Shown here in pieces: positions 1 to 13,984 of a stretch of 64,000 nucleotides of DNA. The DNA lies in assembly GCA_028023455.1 (NCBI GenBank), contig JAQFVV010013080.1, positions 186,001-250,000 on the forward strand. Reading direction: 5' to 3'. The translations under genes were made by a program, and so were the position numbers. Within the stretch, counting starts at the first letter, position 1. Each line of letters begins with the position of its first letter. The DNA is from Epiperipatus broadwayi (taxonomy: Eukaryota; Onychophora; Udeonychophora; Euonychophora; Peripatidae). Below the pieces are notes generated by a model that ran no database searches, was not told where the DNA came from, and was given only the letters and a program-made list of their open reading frames with translations.

Positions 1-1370
1 AATTTAATTTAAAAAAAAAACTTTATCATAATAAATTTATTGTTCTTAAACTATTTAATCTGTAATTATTCATGCTAAACTATTGCCAATATTGTCTTAC
101 TTTTGTGTGTACTCATTAATCTTATTAGTGTGTATAATTATCTAATAAATTTATATGTCAAGTAAATCTATGTTAAATTATAATTATTAAACTAACTCAT
201 ATATATATATTTAGATAAACGGAAGGGAGAAATAATATGCATGGAAATCACAGACTAATTAATTTTTTAATATGTGTTTTTGTTTGTTTGTGATGTCCAT
301 ATTTTATTATATTATTAATCTTTTTTCATTTATTAAATTTAATTATAATTTAAGTTTGAATTCTCTTTTCTCCATGGAAACATTTTTTCTCTATCCATAC
401 ATAATTGTTTGCATAATTATTAAAGATTCTGATTGAATTTAATAAACACGATAATGTAATTAGTGAGTGATAGATTTGATTTTTTAAAACTGAAACTTGT
501 CAATCTAAGAGATTAGATTGTAAAACCTAGAAATTTTGCCATACCTAAAATTAAGTATAAGTTAGTTTTACTTAGCCACCTACTTTAATACATATTCTAT
601 GTTGTTACATAATTTGATAACTTAATTTTGTGAACTAATGATGATTATGTCCTAGGGAATACATATCTTTTAATTCTTTAAACTAATCTCTTATAAAACT
701 GTTACATAATTTGATGAAACTTCATGTGGCTATAGATATATTTACTCCAAGTCAATGCAATTTTTTTAAAAATTATATAATTGGTATGCCAATGTATGAT
801 TGAAGATATATTTATTCATAGTCCAATCTCACTTTTATAAATGTTACACAATTATTGGCTAAATTCATATATCTGAGAGAATCAGTGATGATCATGAGTC
901 AGAGATGAGAAATCAGCAAAAGATGATTACTATATAAATGCTATCACAAAGGTCTGCATAGGGAATAAATATGACAAAAATGAGTAGGGCAGCAATAACC
1001 AGGGAAGTATAGAATATTAATAATATTATTTGATAGATATCACAAGTATGCTGTAAAACTTGGATGACTGAAGGAGAGAAGTGATCCAATAATAAAAGTG
1101 GACCTGACAATGAATGACTTAGAAATAAAGCTAATTCAACAGTAACAGTAAGAGTAAATGGAAAACTTGAAACAATCATTCAAGTAAGTAAAAGAATTAA
1201 ATAGGGAAGTGACATTTTCTACGACCAAAATAATTGTCAAACTTAATATTTTTTTATTGTAACACTCAATTTTCAAACATACAAATAAACTGCTTTTCTG
1301 GAACAAATGATAATCAAAAAGAAAGTATATAAGGTAGTATAATATATATTGTGGGCTAACTACATCTGTT
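1..1370. other. AT-rich DNA, no gene seen
   Basis: Very AT-rich sequence with short homopolymers. The longest open frame (913-1179, minus, 88 codons) is rich in Leu, Ile, Phe and Ser, as expected of translated AT-rich noncoding DNA, and shows no motif I recognise. I see no transposon terminus, repeat or RNA gene here. Confidence 0.6.
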
Positions 1371-2470
1371 AATGATGGTTGATAATCACAAGGGAAGGGA
1401 GAAAGTTAAAGAAGAGAGACAAAAAGAAATAGAACAGGATAAGATGTATAATGAAGCAATCTTAGTAAAAATAATTATGATCATTAAGGGTTAGAATTAT
1501 ACAAAGAATTTATGAGAGAAAAAATGCTGAAAAGAATGAAGATTTTTGAATGTGTTGGAGACACCATAGAAGAATATAAATCTAATAGAGATATTACAAA
1601 AATATCTAACTCTTAAACTGCTTGAAATATTATAGAGGAATTTAAAGCTGATAGAATTATATAGATTAATCTAAAACTAATGTAGCTGGAGACAATTTTA
1701 AAACTGTTGAAAAGAATAACATTTGTGCAATAGACACAAAAGATGGCACAGAAAATGATACCAGAATAGTCATAAATCTTGTAAAAAAGAATTATTAAGT
1801 ATTAACAGTATCATTTTATGAAGGCTAAAAGTAGATAAATTCTAAAAGTTATAGAGTTAGAAATAATCATGATAATGATATGATGAATAACTATTCAATC
1901 AGTCCATAACACTTTATTTTAGTCACTTTTTGTAGGAAAATGAAAGCCAGATTGAAATAATTCACCTATAGTATTAATGTTATAGAATAGTATGTGCTAC
2001 TCCTGACAAAAAAAGAAAGATTATACTTTGTTATTTACAATCATAATGAAAAATGGATCTAATCTGAACTTGCTCTTTATTAAATATTTATTATTGATTT
2101 CATAACTATGTCATATTTGCAATAAGGATTCAATTGGAAACTATATTGGTATTAAGGGAAAAAAAAACAACATAAAGAAGTTAAAGAATAAGGTAAATAA
2201 GATAATGACAAGAAAGTAGAGATAATAGTAAAACAAATAGAAGAAGGGGAAGGGAAGCAAGATCTAGAAATAATTACAAATCAATTTGAAAACATAGAGA
2301 ACATCTGGAGGTATCAAATGAAAGTGATGCAAAGCATAGAGAATGAATTGATAGTGGAAGATAAGAAGGCAATTAAGTGTACTTTCAATGCCTGGAATCT
2401 CAAGTTCTTTTCTAAGAATTAAAGATAATAATTAAAGAGGTGAAAAATCAAGGGAAAATAGTTGATCTTT
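1371..2470 (+). other. purine-rich stretch, possible decayed coding sequence
   Basis: The plus strand is strongly enriched in A and G (many aga, gaa and gat triplets), unlike the T-rich DNA on either side. Plus-strand translation gives Lys/Glu/Asp-rich pieces broken by many stops, as would be left by an old coding insertion. I could not match it to the RTE family found elsewhere in this window or to any other family, so it may equally be a compositional patch. Confidence 0.25.
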
Positions 2471-4439
2471 GAGAGTTATTATGCTAATTTTCCAGAGAAT
2501 CATGCATATTATATTATTAATTTTATTGTATTGCAGAATTTATACCAGCTACATAATTTTTGGTTATTGTATATATATATATTTAATGCCAAATGCATTA
2601 TTACTGTTTTGTAATATATTTATTTATCCCAGATAACCAATTGCTATTTGTTCTTAAAGAGGATATTTATTTGAATGACTATAGAGATTATTTCTGCTTA
2701 TTATTTGTCATGGATAGTCTTATTAAATCCAGTTTATGATCTTGAGATATATGATCTTGAGATATTATTAAATAATATCAAGGATAGATATCAATACTTC
2801 TGCATCAGAAATTCACCAGTATTACAAGGATGATGCTCTCAAGTGATTTCCATTATCATAAACGAAAAATTTATCTGTAATGAAATATGATTATAGAATG
2901 TGTCAATCTAATTAGATATTTAATAATCTATAAAATAATCTTTTGTTTTATTTTAATACATCAATAATACTTTAACTTATATTCACAATCTAGTAAGATT
3001 TATTGATAATATCTTTTAAGTCCAAAATTAAATAAAATTAAAATCTTGAAGGATGTAAATTAAATAAATCTGTCAATTCAAAGAAGTAAGTTAGACATAT
3101 TTGCCAAAAAAAAAAATAAAAAAAATAAAAGAAATAAATTCTTTATTCCTTTTTCTTAAATAAAATTTATAAATCTAAATGTAACAAGCCTTTTTTAAGA
3201 GAAAGAAAAAAAAATAGTTCTTTCACTTTTATAAATGAATGAATACATATATAATTAGCATAACTTGCAAACTAATCATATATTAAATTTTAATAATTTG
3301 CTTTATATTATTTTATACTAATTATATATCAGCTAATAAAATATTAGAACAATTTTGTAAACAGGTAATTTGTCAGCTTGATCAGGTTGCAACTAGTTTA
3401 CAAACTAAATGTTAAGATAGTAAGTGGATTATCTTATTTATTAAACAAAAATCTGGAGGAGTTGTAATGATGGTAATATAGCTGAATGTTAAATGTTTTT
3501 AAATGAGACATATAAGGAGACTAGTGTTTGTAAAGCATGTGATTAGCATGAAGATCTCATATTATTACTAGTCAGTTGAATTGAGAAATAAGGTAAGACT
3601 TTAGTTAGAGAGTTGATCAAAGAAACCTAAAATAATTAATAAGAACTATTCAAAAAACTATAGGAAGTCTCTATAAATATTATTATAGTCCTTTTAATAC
3701 TTAACATGGAATCAATAATTATTGTTGTTTCTGATAACACGAACAAATAGACAAAACCCAAGAATTGGCTTTAGATATTTTGTCAAATTTCCAGAAACCT
3801 TAGACAGTTATCTGACTGAAGTTAAAACTGTATGTATAAAAGAAGAACAACCTGAACTTCATTGAAAGCAAAGTTTACTTGTCTACCATATTTATATTGA
3901 AATGGTCATTTTATGGTATTAAGGACATAATAATAAATTTATAATATTAAAATATTGCAAATAGTTTTAAATTTGTAATAATTTTGATTTGAAATTGAAT
4001 AATTTATATTCAAAAGATATATATATATATAGTATGCAAGCACCACTGTATTTGTTTACATACATTTGTAACACATTATCACATTTTTGTTTCAGTATTA
4101 GTACACCTTTACCCCTCTTAAAGAAGGCAATTGGTTTCCTAAACTTTTTGTTAAACAGGAATATTGTATAAAGTATAAGCATTTATAATGGTTATTTATG
4201 GGGAAAAAATTGGCCAATTACTCCAGATAAAAAATTACAATATAAACTGTGAATATTACATTAAAAAATAACTTAACTAGTATATATAAAAATTTAAAAA
4301 AATCCTTAATGTATGTTATATGCTTGTGTAAACTGTGCAAGTGTATTATGTAGCTATTCACTTAAAATATATATGCATGTATGATAATGAAACTTAAATC
4401 TATGTAAAAAAACAACAACAAAACACTTAGTTAAAGTTG
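2471..4439. other. AT-rich DNA, no gene seen
   Basis: Low-complexity AT-rich DNA. The only local structure noticed is a 15-bp direct tandem duplication at 2736-2765 and a short TA run near 4020. Open frames at 3967-4182 and 3989-4171 overlap on opposite strands and look like chance. Confidence 0.55.
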
Positions 4440-5290
4440 TTACTTTCTATGATCCAGTCACCAATCATTATTATCCAGTCAGTAGCACATTCTAAGATCC
4501 ATTGTTGTCTTCTAATTCCTTTAAATGGACTTCAATTCTCAGAGGGTTAGATGAGAAATGGCTTCAGTTTTACATGTTTCATGTTTCCTCCAGATAATAA
4601 TGTAAGATGATCTTTGGATGGCCTGTAACCTGAGATTTTTCTTTCTTCTGAAATAAATGTGCATGAAGGTTTTTTTTCCAAAAAAAGGCCAGTTTCATCA
4701 ATATTGAATACTTGCTTCATGGTATGTCCTCCTTCCTGTATAATATTTAGTAATTTAGATGGAAAATTTGCTGCTGCAATAGTATCTTCCGAAGCTGCTT
4801 TTCCACTAATTTTTATATTGTACAAACATCTGCACTTCTGAAATCTATCAAACCATCCATGACTGCTTTTAAAATCTAAATCCTCGACACTTTCATCTAC
4901 CTTGTCAATCATTTTTTGCTGAGATCTTGAAAGAGTTTTATTGCTTTCCACTGAATTAATAAAAAGGATAATGATACTCCTTGGTGATTACACTAGTCAA
5001 TCCATTGTAGCAGAATTTTTTTCAGTTTTTCGAATAAATAATGCCGTGATTTTTGAAAGTTTGGAGGTATCTACAATGGTTTGAGCATTTATTCTATTTT
5101 GTCTTTGTTTTTCAAAATAGTGGAGAGAGTAGATGCAGATAAACCCATAGATGAACATATATCACAATTTCTTTTTTCAATTGACATAAAATATTCATTT
5201 TGGTTTCCAAGCTCAAAGATTTTCTTAATATTTTTCATGGTCATATTAGTTACTGCGATGACTTTTAAACAGAATCTCTATGAAAAAAAA
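4440..5290 (-). pseudogene. Tigger/pogo-type transposase fragment, decayed
   Basis: This minus-strand relic is of a Tigger-like transposase (pogo branch of the Tc1/mariner DDE superfamily), which would cut and paste its own DNA at TA sites. Reading down from about 5250 there is a CENP-B-N/psq-type helix-turn-helix piece (MGLSASTLSTILKNKDKI at about 5090-5160). After a frame disruption a 134-codon segment (4951-4547) carries a CENP-B-type DNA-binding piece (SSHGWFDRFQKCRCLYNIKI). It continues into the start of the catalytic core, FNIDETGLF at about 4689-4708, which in Tigger proteins holds the first catalytic Asp, and then a KLKPFLI motif. Homology continues past a stop to about 4450. The later catalytic acidic residues are absent, so it is truncated as well as frameshifted and cannot be active. 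No terminal inverted repeats were located. The family match is from recognised motifs and I am confident of it. Confidence 0.85.
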
Positions 5291-5299
5291 AAAAAAAAA

Positions 5300-8110
5300 A
5301 AGGTTTAATATCACTTGGAAAAAAAAAAGTGTTTTCACTAAGGAAAAAATACAGCAAAATGGACCAAGAAAGTGAAACTAAACTAGCATTTAACAACATT
5401 TTGTATTATTCTGCATAACTATTTCTCATTATGATGAAAAAAAAATCCATACTGAAGTTTCATTTTTTTAAAATTTATACTACAATCTTATATTATTTAT
5501 GTGAAATTATTAAAATTAAAAAAAAAAACATTGCTTAATAACTTATTTAATTAACCATAAAGACTTTTACTTATCATTAGTGTAACAATAGCTGAATAAA
5601 CATATAGTACATTACAAAATCATAATTATAGTCAAATTAAAAAAAAAACAAATCTGACATATTGAAAAAAAGAATAAAACACATTCTGAGTTTGCATATT
5701 GCACTCAATATTTAAGTCTTTTGTTACAATGTGTACTATGCTGATCTAAATAAACAAATACTATAACTATGGTGGATTTTTTTGGGCATGACATGTCATT
5801 ATTTTATCAAGTGTGGTAGCCATGTTTTTGCAATGATTTAGCAGTTTGTCAAATAGTGCAATACATTTTGATGGCAGAATTACTAGCTATTTAAATAAAA
5901 ATGAAAGGTGTTAATCCTATTCAAGTTAATTGTATTGCATTTTTATCATGCACAATTTATTATTAATTTTATAAAATCATCCTCACATTTTTTTTTCTCT
6001 AAAAAATTCATTTCATGTATGTTGGATAGCAGTTTAGATTTGATTGAAATTAGCATTTGTAAAGATTTTAATTCAAAATTGGTTGTGTAAATATGTTGTA
6101 TATGAGATAGGAGATATTTATGTATTTAAATAGTCAATCAGTCTGGTAAAGGGATTATATGTAGAGGTATTTTATTTAATGATTAAAAGAAACATTATAA
6201 ATGAATGTAGTTTTAGAAAACAATAGAAATTAATATTGGAATTTCAAAGATTGATTTCATTAGATTAGCAATATAACAATTCATCCTTTTTCTAAGGACA
6301 AATTTAATAACATATTTAACATGATTCAAAACGAATTTGGATTAAAATGAATTTAAAGCCACAAAATAAGTTAATAATTGTTAGTCTATCTTTTGTCTCA
6401 TTTCAAAGAATAAAGTACAGTATTAGCAAATTTTCCTCATTAGAAATTTTAATTCACTATGAGAGCTTATAGATCTAAATTTTGTTATAGTGACTTTTGA
6501 TAACTAATCTTAATAAATTAATTAGGCAAATCAAATTAAAATAAAATTTTCTGTTTTAATTAGCAAACAAAATTACAAATACTAATATACAATACATTCT
6601 TCTATAAAAAATGCAATAATATACATAGGATATGAAAGCCTATGTATGGCACATAATGTAATAATGAAGATCAAAAAGTTCCTGTGTCTATGGATTTAAT
6701 TGTTGAGCTAGACAATACCTGGTTTCTCTCCTCTTCTGTAGCAGTCTATCTTCAGAATCAAATATTGTGCTCTTTTTGTTAGGTGTTTTTAACTTCTGGA
6801 GTAACTATTATATTTTCTCAATTTAATTAGTATTTATACTTAATTTTTTTGTAGAGAGATGGTTATCATTTTTTTAAATTAATCTATTGATTAATATCTT
6901 TATCCAAAAATATTTTTAATATAATAAGATAGTAGTAACTCTTTTTATTATTATATTATACCAGATGTACCAGGCCTATGAAAAGACCATTTTTTTAATT
7001 AGTTACTTTAACAATTTTTTTTAAAGATTTAATGTAAATTAAACAAAAGATTTTAATATTATATAAATAAATGTGAGAAATACACAATTGGAAAAAAATG
7101 TTTGGAACAACCCTGCCTATTTGGTACACTTCAAAAATATACCTGGTAAGGTATTACTATATTTAAATTTTTAAATATACCTGTTATATTTGATATGCAA
7201 ATTTGACAACATTGAGGACAACTATTACAATTTATTAATAGCAGAATTACTTCATTCTCATCCTTAGTAATAAAAATTATGGATTATTAATTATAAAGGG
7301 TGGAATTACTTCCTTTGCATAAAATGCTCTAATATAAATTATGGTTTAGTTAAGTATACTCATTCATTTATAAAAAACAGATTAAAATTATTTTTTTTCA
7401 CTTGTGAATTTGACAGCACTACAGACTAAAGTAATAGTTTATTTAATTGATTGTGAATTTAATACATGGTGGCCTTATGGACAAACATTCACATGGATTT
7501 TACATATAATGATATGTTTGAATCTTTAAACTAACTTTTTAGTTATTTTTTAAATGGATTTTTTCATGTCTTTTTTTATATCAAACTTAGCAGTCTATAT
7601 TACAATAGTAAAAATGGAATATTAATTATCAGATTGTCAAATATTTGAGAGCTTTATATGGTGATATATTTATATTATTAAGATATTCTTTGATAAAATT
7701 TTGTAGACCAAATATATCTTTCATTATCTTGTTCAGTCAAAGTAAAAGTTTCTTCCATTTTTTTACATCATTTTAATTATATAATTTGCTTTTTTTTTTT
7801 TTTTCTTCAATATTTCTAATTTATTTCTTTGAAGGTTATATCTTTTGTTTGTCCTCCTTCCTCAATTTATTTCTTTAAATTCTTTTTTTCTAATTGTCAT
7901 GTTTATGTGAAGATATATTCTGTGTAAAACATTTAACTAGAATTTTTTTAAGTATAATAATAATCCCTCATAACAGAATCTCATATTTGTACTAAAAATC
8001 TGTTTAACCACAACAGTTATCATATTAATTCTTCTATTATTACTATTATTAATTTCATCATCAGTTTGTTGTATCTATATTAATTTAAAACATTTCATTA
8101 AATCTTATAT
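5300..8110. other. AT-rich DNA, no gene seen
   Basis: Noncoding-looking AT-rich sequence with poly-A/T tracts. Open frames such as 5908-6090 (plus) are short, hydrophobic and without motifs. No element ends, tandem arrays or RNA genes were recognised. Confidence 0.55.
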
Positions 8111-8119
8111 GTTGTTTAA

Positions 8120-8560
8120 CCATAAAGCATTGTGTATCAGTACTGCCATAGAACCAGCAAATATAATACAATGAATCTTTCTACTTTCAAAGTTATACCA
8201 TTATTTTTTAAACATCACTTTTTCAATATTTCTATGACCTACATTTCTGTCTTATCTTTTCCTCATATATATTTCTAAAACTATTAAAATGCTATAAATA
8301 TCTCTAAATTCACATTTAGCTTTTTTAAGTAAATATAATTTCAGTTCCAGTATATTATTTTCAAATTTCTCACCAAAGTAATATGAATCACTTTATCGCA
8401 CAGCTTTTCAAGATCAATGAAATAAATCTCATTCTATATTTATCTCTCAACAATGGTTTTCTAATTCAGTTGCATCTCTTATCTTTATAGCCTTTTAAAT
8501 GCGGACTATGTGATATAATATCATGTTCGATGTATTGGAAATTTATATATTCAAGACTTA
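8120..8560 (-). pseudogene. decayed LINE reverse transcriptase fragment
   Basis: Translated on the minus strand, the stretch around 8400-8440 gives RFISL/YFIDLEKL in adjacent frames. This resembles the FIDLEKAYD block that holds the first catalytic Asp of non-LTR retrotransposon reverse transcriptases. Sequence upstream in that sense (8470-8560) and downstream (8150-8390) reads as Lys/Ile-rich broken coding, compatible with the flanking palm and finger regions. It is full of stops. It does not align well by eye with the RTE family found from 17 kb onward, so it may come from another LINE clade. The assignment rests on a single motif. Confidence 0.4.
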
Positions 8561-8769
8561 CCTGCATACTGAATTAAGCTTATTGATCTAAAATTTTTAC
8601 ATTTTATTATGCTAAGCCCTATCTCAATCATGACTGTTAAGTGGAAATCTAGTGTTCACTCTTAAGTGTTTTAGATTACTTTACAAGCATTTATTAATTT
8701 TTCAAACTCTCTTCCTTTGAAGGTTTACATGTATGTATGCATCAACTTTGTAACATTACAGTATTGATA

Positions 8770-11700
8770 AAGAAAACAATCAAATGGATACTTTAATTAG
8801 ATTAGATAGAAATTATTTGAGTTCATATGCAATTTGTCTTATTTAAGTCATTACAAGATGATCTAATTCATTAGAAAGTGTATTGAGAAAGACTGATAGT
8901 AAAAAAAAAAGATTAAAATTCTATGGATTGTCACAATAATGATTATGAGTTTGAGAAGTTTAAAAATTGAAGCAGATGAAGGTCATTCTGTAGTAATATT
9001 CAGTGTCAACTAGATTGCAGTTGATAATAACAAAGATAACAGAATCTGGAATTGTGGGCAAGAATTTTTAATAAGATATGCCATAAATAAATATTTTTGT
9101 TTTTGTTTTAAGTTTCATCAGTATATTTTATTAACAATAACATTAAGAAAATTATCATTTATTTAGATTAACATTAAAATAAATAATTTGAGATTATAAA
9201 CTGTGAGTTAAGTAACCACATTGATGAATAGCATACTAGATAATTTTTATATGTTTCTTACTAACTGCTTATTGACCTAGGATATTTTATGCTAATTGAA
9301 TCACTTTATTTTTTTCATGTTGTTATGCATGTGAATTGGGATAACTCACATAGATGTCATAATATATATATACTATTATACTTTCTATTTGTATGCATAA
9401 TTTTTTATGATTGTTTTTTGACATTTACACATATTGCTCTTTATTCTGTACAATATTTGTCAAATATTCAGTTTGATTGAATATTTATTTATGCACATAA
9501 AAAATATTTTCAAATTGTATGTATTATAATAAAAATATTTTTTAAATTAACAGTTTGATCTTTTTCATTATAAAGGAAAATTTGATAGAACGAAAAACAA
9601 CTTTGAAACATTTCTTTCTCAGAAGATGGTTTGTTTGTTTACTTTACTATTTTAGTCTTTCAATTGTTCAATTGAGTTTATTTCTTATTTTCATTTTCTG
9701 GTATGCAAAAAAAAAAAAAGTGATTCTGATTTTATTTTAAAAGATCAAAGACTAAGTTAATGGCTTTTAAAGAATATCCAAAAACTTGGATTTTTTTTTT
9801 TTTTGAAAAAGAAATCTTTTTGGTAATAAGAAATAAAGTCTTAAATAATTTTATTTGAAGATAACATTTTAGTTAACTTATATTTTAATAAAAAGTTGGG
9901 ATTTTTTATTTTTTGAAATTGTGCTTAAAAGTAAGCCTTCTTTGAGTTCAGAAATTTGTTATTGAATTAAATGATAAAGACCAATAACTTTTCAAGAAAA
10001 AAAAAAGCATTACTATTCTGATAGATTAAACATTTCATGAGAAGAAAATTAAGAGGAAAGAGAAAAAATAAAGTATATTGAAGATTTTTATTAATACTAA
10101 AAGTATTTTATAAGTTTACTACTTAACTCAAATATGCAATTATTATTAATTCATAAAATTTTATATTGATTATATTTTGAGAAAGTAAGAATTCAGAAGC
10201 CAAAACAATCATTTTAGAGGCAGATATTTTTTTTTAAAGAAATAAATGATATCTCTTGAAATACTAAATGAATGTTTACTAATATTAACTTTTAACACTA
10301 GATGGCAATAAAATATTTCTCACATTTTTTTATTTATACTTCATATTGACCATCACCTAAATTGAAACTTATTCCTTTTTTTAGTTTCTACTTCCACTGC
10401 TTCTCACATTATCATATACAACTCCATGCTAATGCCATTTGTTTTCAAACAATCACAATACATTTCTGCTTATCTTTTTTTCTGTATTTTTTATTTTCAC
10501 TTTTGATGAAGTTATTAGTTATTTTGATATTGTTTTATGTAATATATGTAAAATGACAAGAAATGAAGGTGTCTTTTAAATATTTTAAATATTTTCTCTT
10601 ACCGCACTTATCAATTAAGAGCTTGTTTGAGCTATTGGTAATTCTCTGTATTACATTTTTGTAAATACAAGCTTGTAAAAGCAAAGTCACATTATATATG
10701 ACTGGCTAAAGACAACCATTATGTTCAATAAAAATAAAAATTGAAATACAAAATTTGTTTTAAGTTTACATGGAGCCTACATTACTAATGAATTCTGACT
10801 CTTCAATTTTACATTTTTTTAATTATGTTCAGCATTAATTATTTATACATCTTTAGGCTTAAAAATATAATTAAACATCTTCAATGTTTTAAAAATATTG
10901 ATAATAAAATAGAATATATTTTAACTTTGTTATATATATATATGCTACTTTAACCTTCATTAGTATTTACTTTAATGGTATTTAATATAATGTTTTATCT
11001 TTAAAAAGAGTTCTTAACACTGAAAATAACTTAAGATTATATTTAATGTTTTCAATATTTTCTCTCTGTATGAAGCAGTATTACTATTTATTTTAATTTA
11101 TTACATTTCAATGATGGAATTATCATAGTTTTTTTTTTTTTTTTACAAGTAAATGTATTTGTATTTGGTTAAGTCGATTTGTACTATTGAATATTTGATT
11201 ATAATATCAGGCACACAATAGTCTCAAACTTTGATTTAAGCATGGTCTGTAAGAGTTGATGTATATAGAATGTACTGTCTAAACTTAAGTGATTTATTTA
11301 AGTTGTTAAATTCTTGGCAGGAGAGTTCATAGAGATTTATAATATTTAAGAAGTAGTGCATTATCAGAGATTGACTTCCGTTTAAATAATTTGTAATTGA
11401 TAAGTAAATATTAAATGATTAATACTATTTTTTCACAATGCATTATCAAAAATTGTATTATATTTTTGAAATAAATTATTATTTTTTAATTATCAAATAG
11501 AATGAAGTACTGCAGAATGTACATTTTATGCAGTATTCAAATCATTCAATATATCCTTTTTTTAATAATTAAAGTTTGAACAATGACAACCAATTTATAC
11601 TCAAACTTTTGTAAAGTGTAGTGACCAATTTAATTCAGATAATTCAAATTATAGGCTTCACTTTACAAATTGCTCTGATATCTGGATATTATTGTAATTG

Positions 11701-13724
11701 TTTTTTCAAACATTAAACAATTAGTTTTGTACTGCATTCAATATATTAAATTTATTTTTTCAATGATATGCACTTTAATTAAATTTAAGACTAAAACATA
11801 TACAGCTTCATAAATTACAATATTAGAATACAATGCATGTAAATTTAATAATTTTCTTTCGTGCACCCTCTATAAACAAATGTATTTTAAATTAATAATA
11901 ATAAGTAATCAGGATAGCTAAATTTTTCATAGATTTTCAGATTAAATAAAGTTTCTGACAAAATAAAAATATTTTTTAGTTTAATTAATTATTCTAAAAA
12001 TATTTTTTAAAATAATAAAAATTCTTTAAAAGTACAAAATTATTTTGAGAAATAATAATGATTTAAAAGTTTGCTGTTATGTTTTATATAGTATGCACAA
12101 GATTTTGTAGAATTTTTTTTTTGTCCAATATTTTTCTCATATTTTGTAAAAAAATTATAATTAATTTAGTACCTTTATCTATTTATTTGTAATTTTAGTA
12201 GTGAAAATGTTGTAAATGCTTTTTAAAAAATAAGGATGAAATATAAAATGTCAAGTTTTGAAGGGATTCTTCAAATTAAGCTTTATAGGTTAATCAAAAG
12301 CAAATGGAAGATGATATATATTTTCTGATTTTAAAAGTTCAATTTTCATTTAAATTTATACATAATGTATAAAATTTGAATATGGTAAATGAATTACATT
12401 TTTTATTTTTATTTTCTATTACAGTTTGTCCTTTAAATGGTTATGTTAGATTATAGCTTTTTTTAAAAACTATGGGTATGGAATAGAGTGCATTATTGAA
12501 GTAACAAATGTGTTTCTGGAACTAATTATGATTATTGTGCAGACACTTTAAAAATTCTTTACATGTTATATCTCAATATACTTAAGGTTATGCATCTTCA
12601 AAGGTAATTTTTTAATTTGAGTATTGCTTTTTATCTTCTTTCCAGTGTATTGTTGAATGGCAGCAAAAAGAGAAAAAAAAAACTAAGAAAAAGATAGAGA
12701 AAAAATGAAATCTGAAGTTGATGCTCATAAGAGTTGAATCTAAAGAAAGTAAATATATAAAGGGGGAATGGGAAAGTGCATAAAATGTACAGCATAACAC
12801 ATAGCAATAGAAATTTAGTTCTTTAAGAAATTCAATGAAAACTAATATAAATGAATATTAAAATAAAAATCGCTTGATATAAATTGGATTATTTAAGATA
12901 ACTGATAACAAATATTAAAGATCATTTAAGATTTAGAGCAGTGGTTCTTAGCCACAATTCATTCAAATCTTGGTGTAAAATTATTTCCTACAGGTAATTT
13001 GATATATATTTTTTAATTTTTGGAATTGATATATAGTATTTTTTGTTGCCAATTTTTTTTTGAACTAATATTTTTTAATAGTCATGATTCATCACTGTTG
13101 CTTGTGAGTACTCATTTTAATATTTAATTCATTTCAAAGGCATCTGTGCTTACTTAGATGCATCATTTTTTTCCTTCAAATTATCCTGGTTTATTGCATT
13201 TTATTTCTGTTATTGTTAAGTATACTTTATTATATTAAATTGTTTTGAAAGATCGTATTTTGAACTGAAGTATATAATTTTCAAAAACAATATTTTTTCA
13301 GCAAATAGTGTTTTAAAATTATTTGTCAAGTTAAAATCAAAATTGCTATGAATATAAATTATAAAAGATTTTCAGTCTGCAAAAACCTATAATCATTCAC
13401 TATACTTAATATTAATTCAATTTTTAAACATCTGTAATGACTTTAAAGTTATATCTATACGCATAATATAAGTATATGGCATGTTTTAAATTATAAAATC
13501 TTAAGTTTTATTTAAAACTAACAGTTATGTTGTAGTTACATAAAATAAATAATCAAATGATATATTACTTAGGATTTCATTGAAAATTTGAATACTGGAT
13601 GTGATAACACGAGAGTCACAATTCAAGGATGTTGATCTTCATAAATTTCTAATCTATGACTGCACTAAATATGAAGGATTGTACTTTACATAAACTTCAA
13701 TGAATAATAATCATTACATTGTTT
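8770..13724. other. AT-rich DNA, no gene seen
   Basis: Long AT-rich stretch with poly-T tracts and TA runs. Several 60-65 codon open frames (for example 9289-9480, 10362-10556 and 12612-12800) are hydrophobic, motif-free and not conserved with anything I recognise. A lone hAT-like terminus-like string near 12939 has no partner in view. Confidence 0.55.
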
Positions 13725-13984
13725 TTATAATAGGCAAAACTCTCTCCATACAGTAGTGCCACTCTAAGCAAGACAGAGTAATCAATGGATGCCAGAAGGC
13801 TTGTGCATAAAATCCCTATTTAGTGCCTACTCATCCAATATCCCCAAACTAGTTTCTGGTTTATGGCCTTCATCAGTGAGGAGCCTTGGATCTGAGAGTA
13901 CTGCATCTAGATCTTAGGATCTAATGCAACCCTCCAGCAGCTTAGAGTGGCACTACCGTATGGAGAGAGTTTTGCCTATTATAA
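13725..13984. mobile_element. 260-bp MITE with ~45-bp terminal inverted repeats
   Basis: The ends form a near-perfect inverted repeat of about 45 bp (13725-13769 against 13940-13984, one mismatch noted, a/g). Each end runs from TTATAATAGGCAAAACTC through TCCATACRGTAGTGCCACTC. TTATAA sits at both outer edges and, being self-palindromic, could be target duplication, repeat or both. The interior (13770-13935) is non-coding and less AT-rich than its surroundings. A diverged copy lies at 56099-56335 in the opposite orientation, and an end fragment at about 30172-30222, so this is a true dispersed family. The DNA transposon superfamily is not determined. Confidence 0.85.

Noticed and set aside
913-1179. 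88-codon minus-strand open frame
   Set aside because: Composition is that of translated AT-rich DNA, with no motif and no supporting context.
5081-5308. 75-codon plus-strand frame
   Set aside because: Antisense to the helix-turn-helix part of the Tigger transposase relic.
12939-12955. hAT-terminus-like string CAGTGGTTCTTAGCC
   Set aside because: No matching inverted end or 8-bp duplication found downstream, and too short to call alone.
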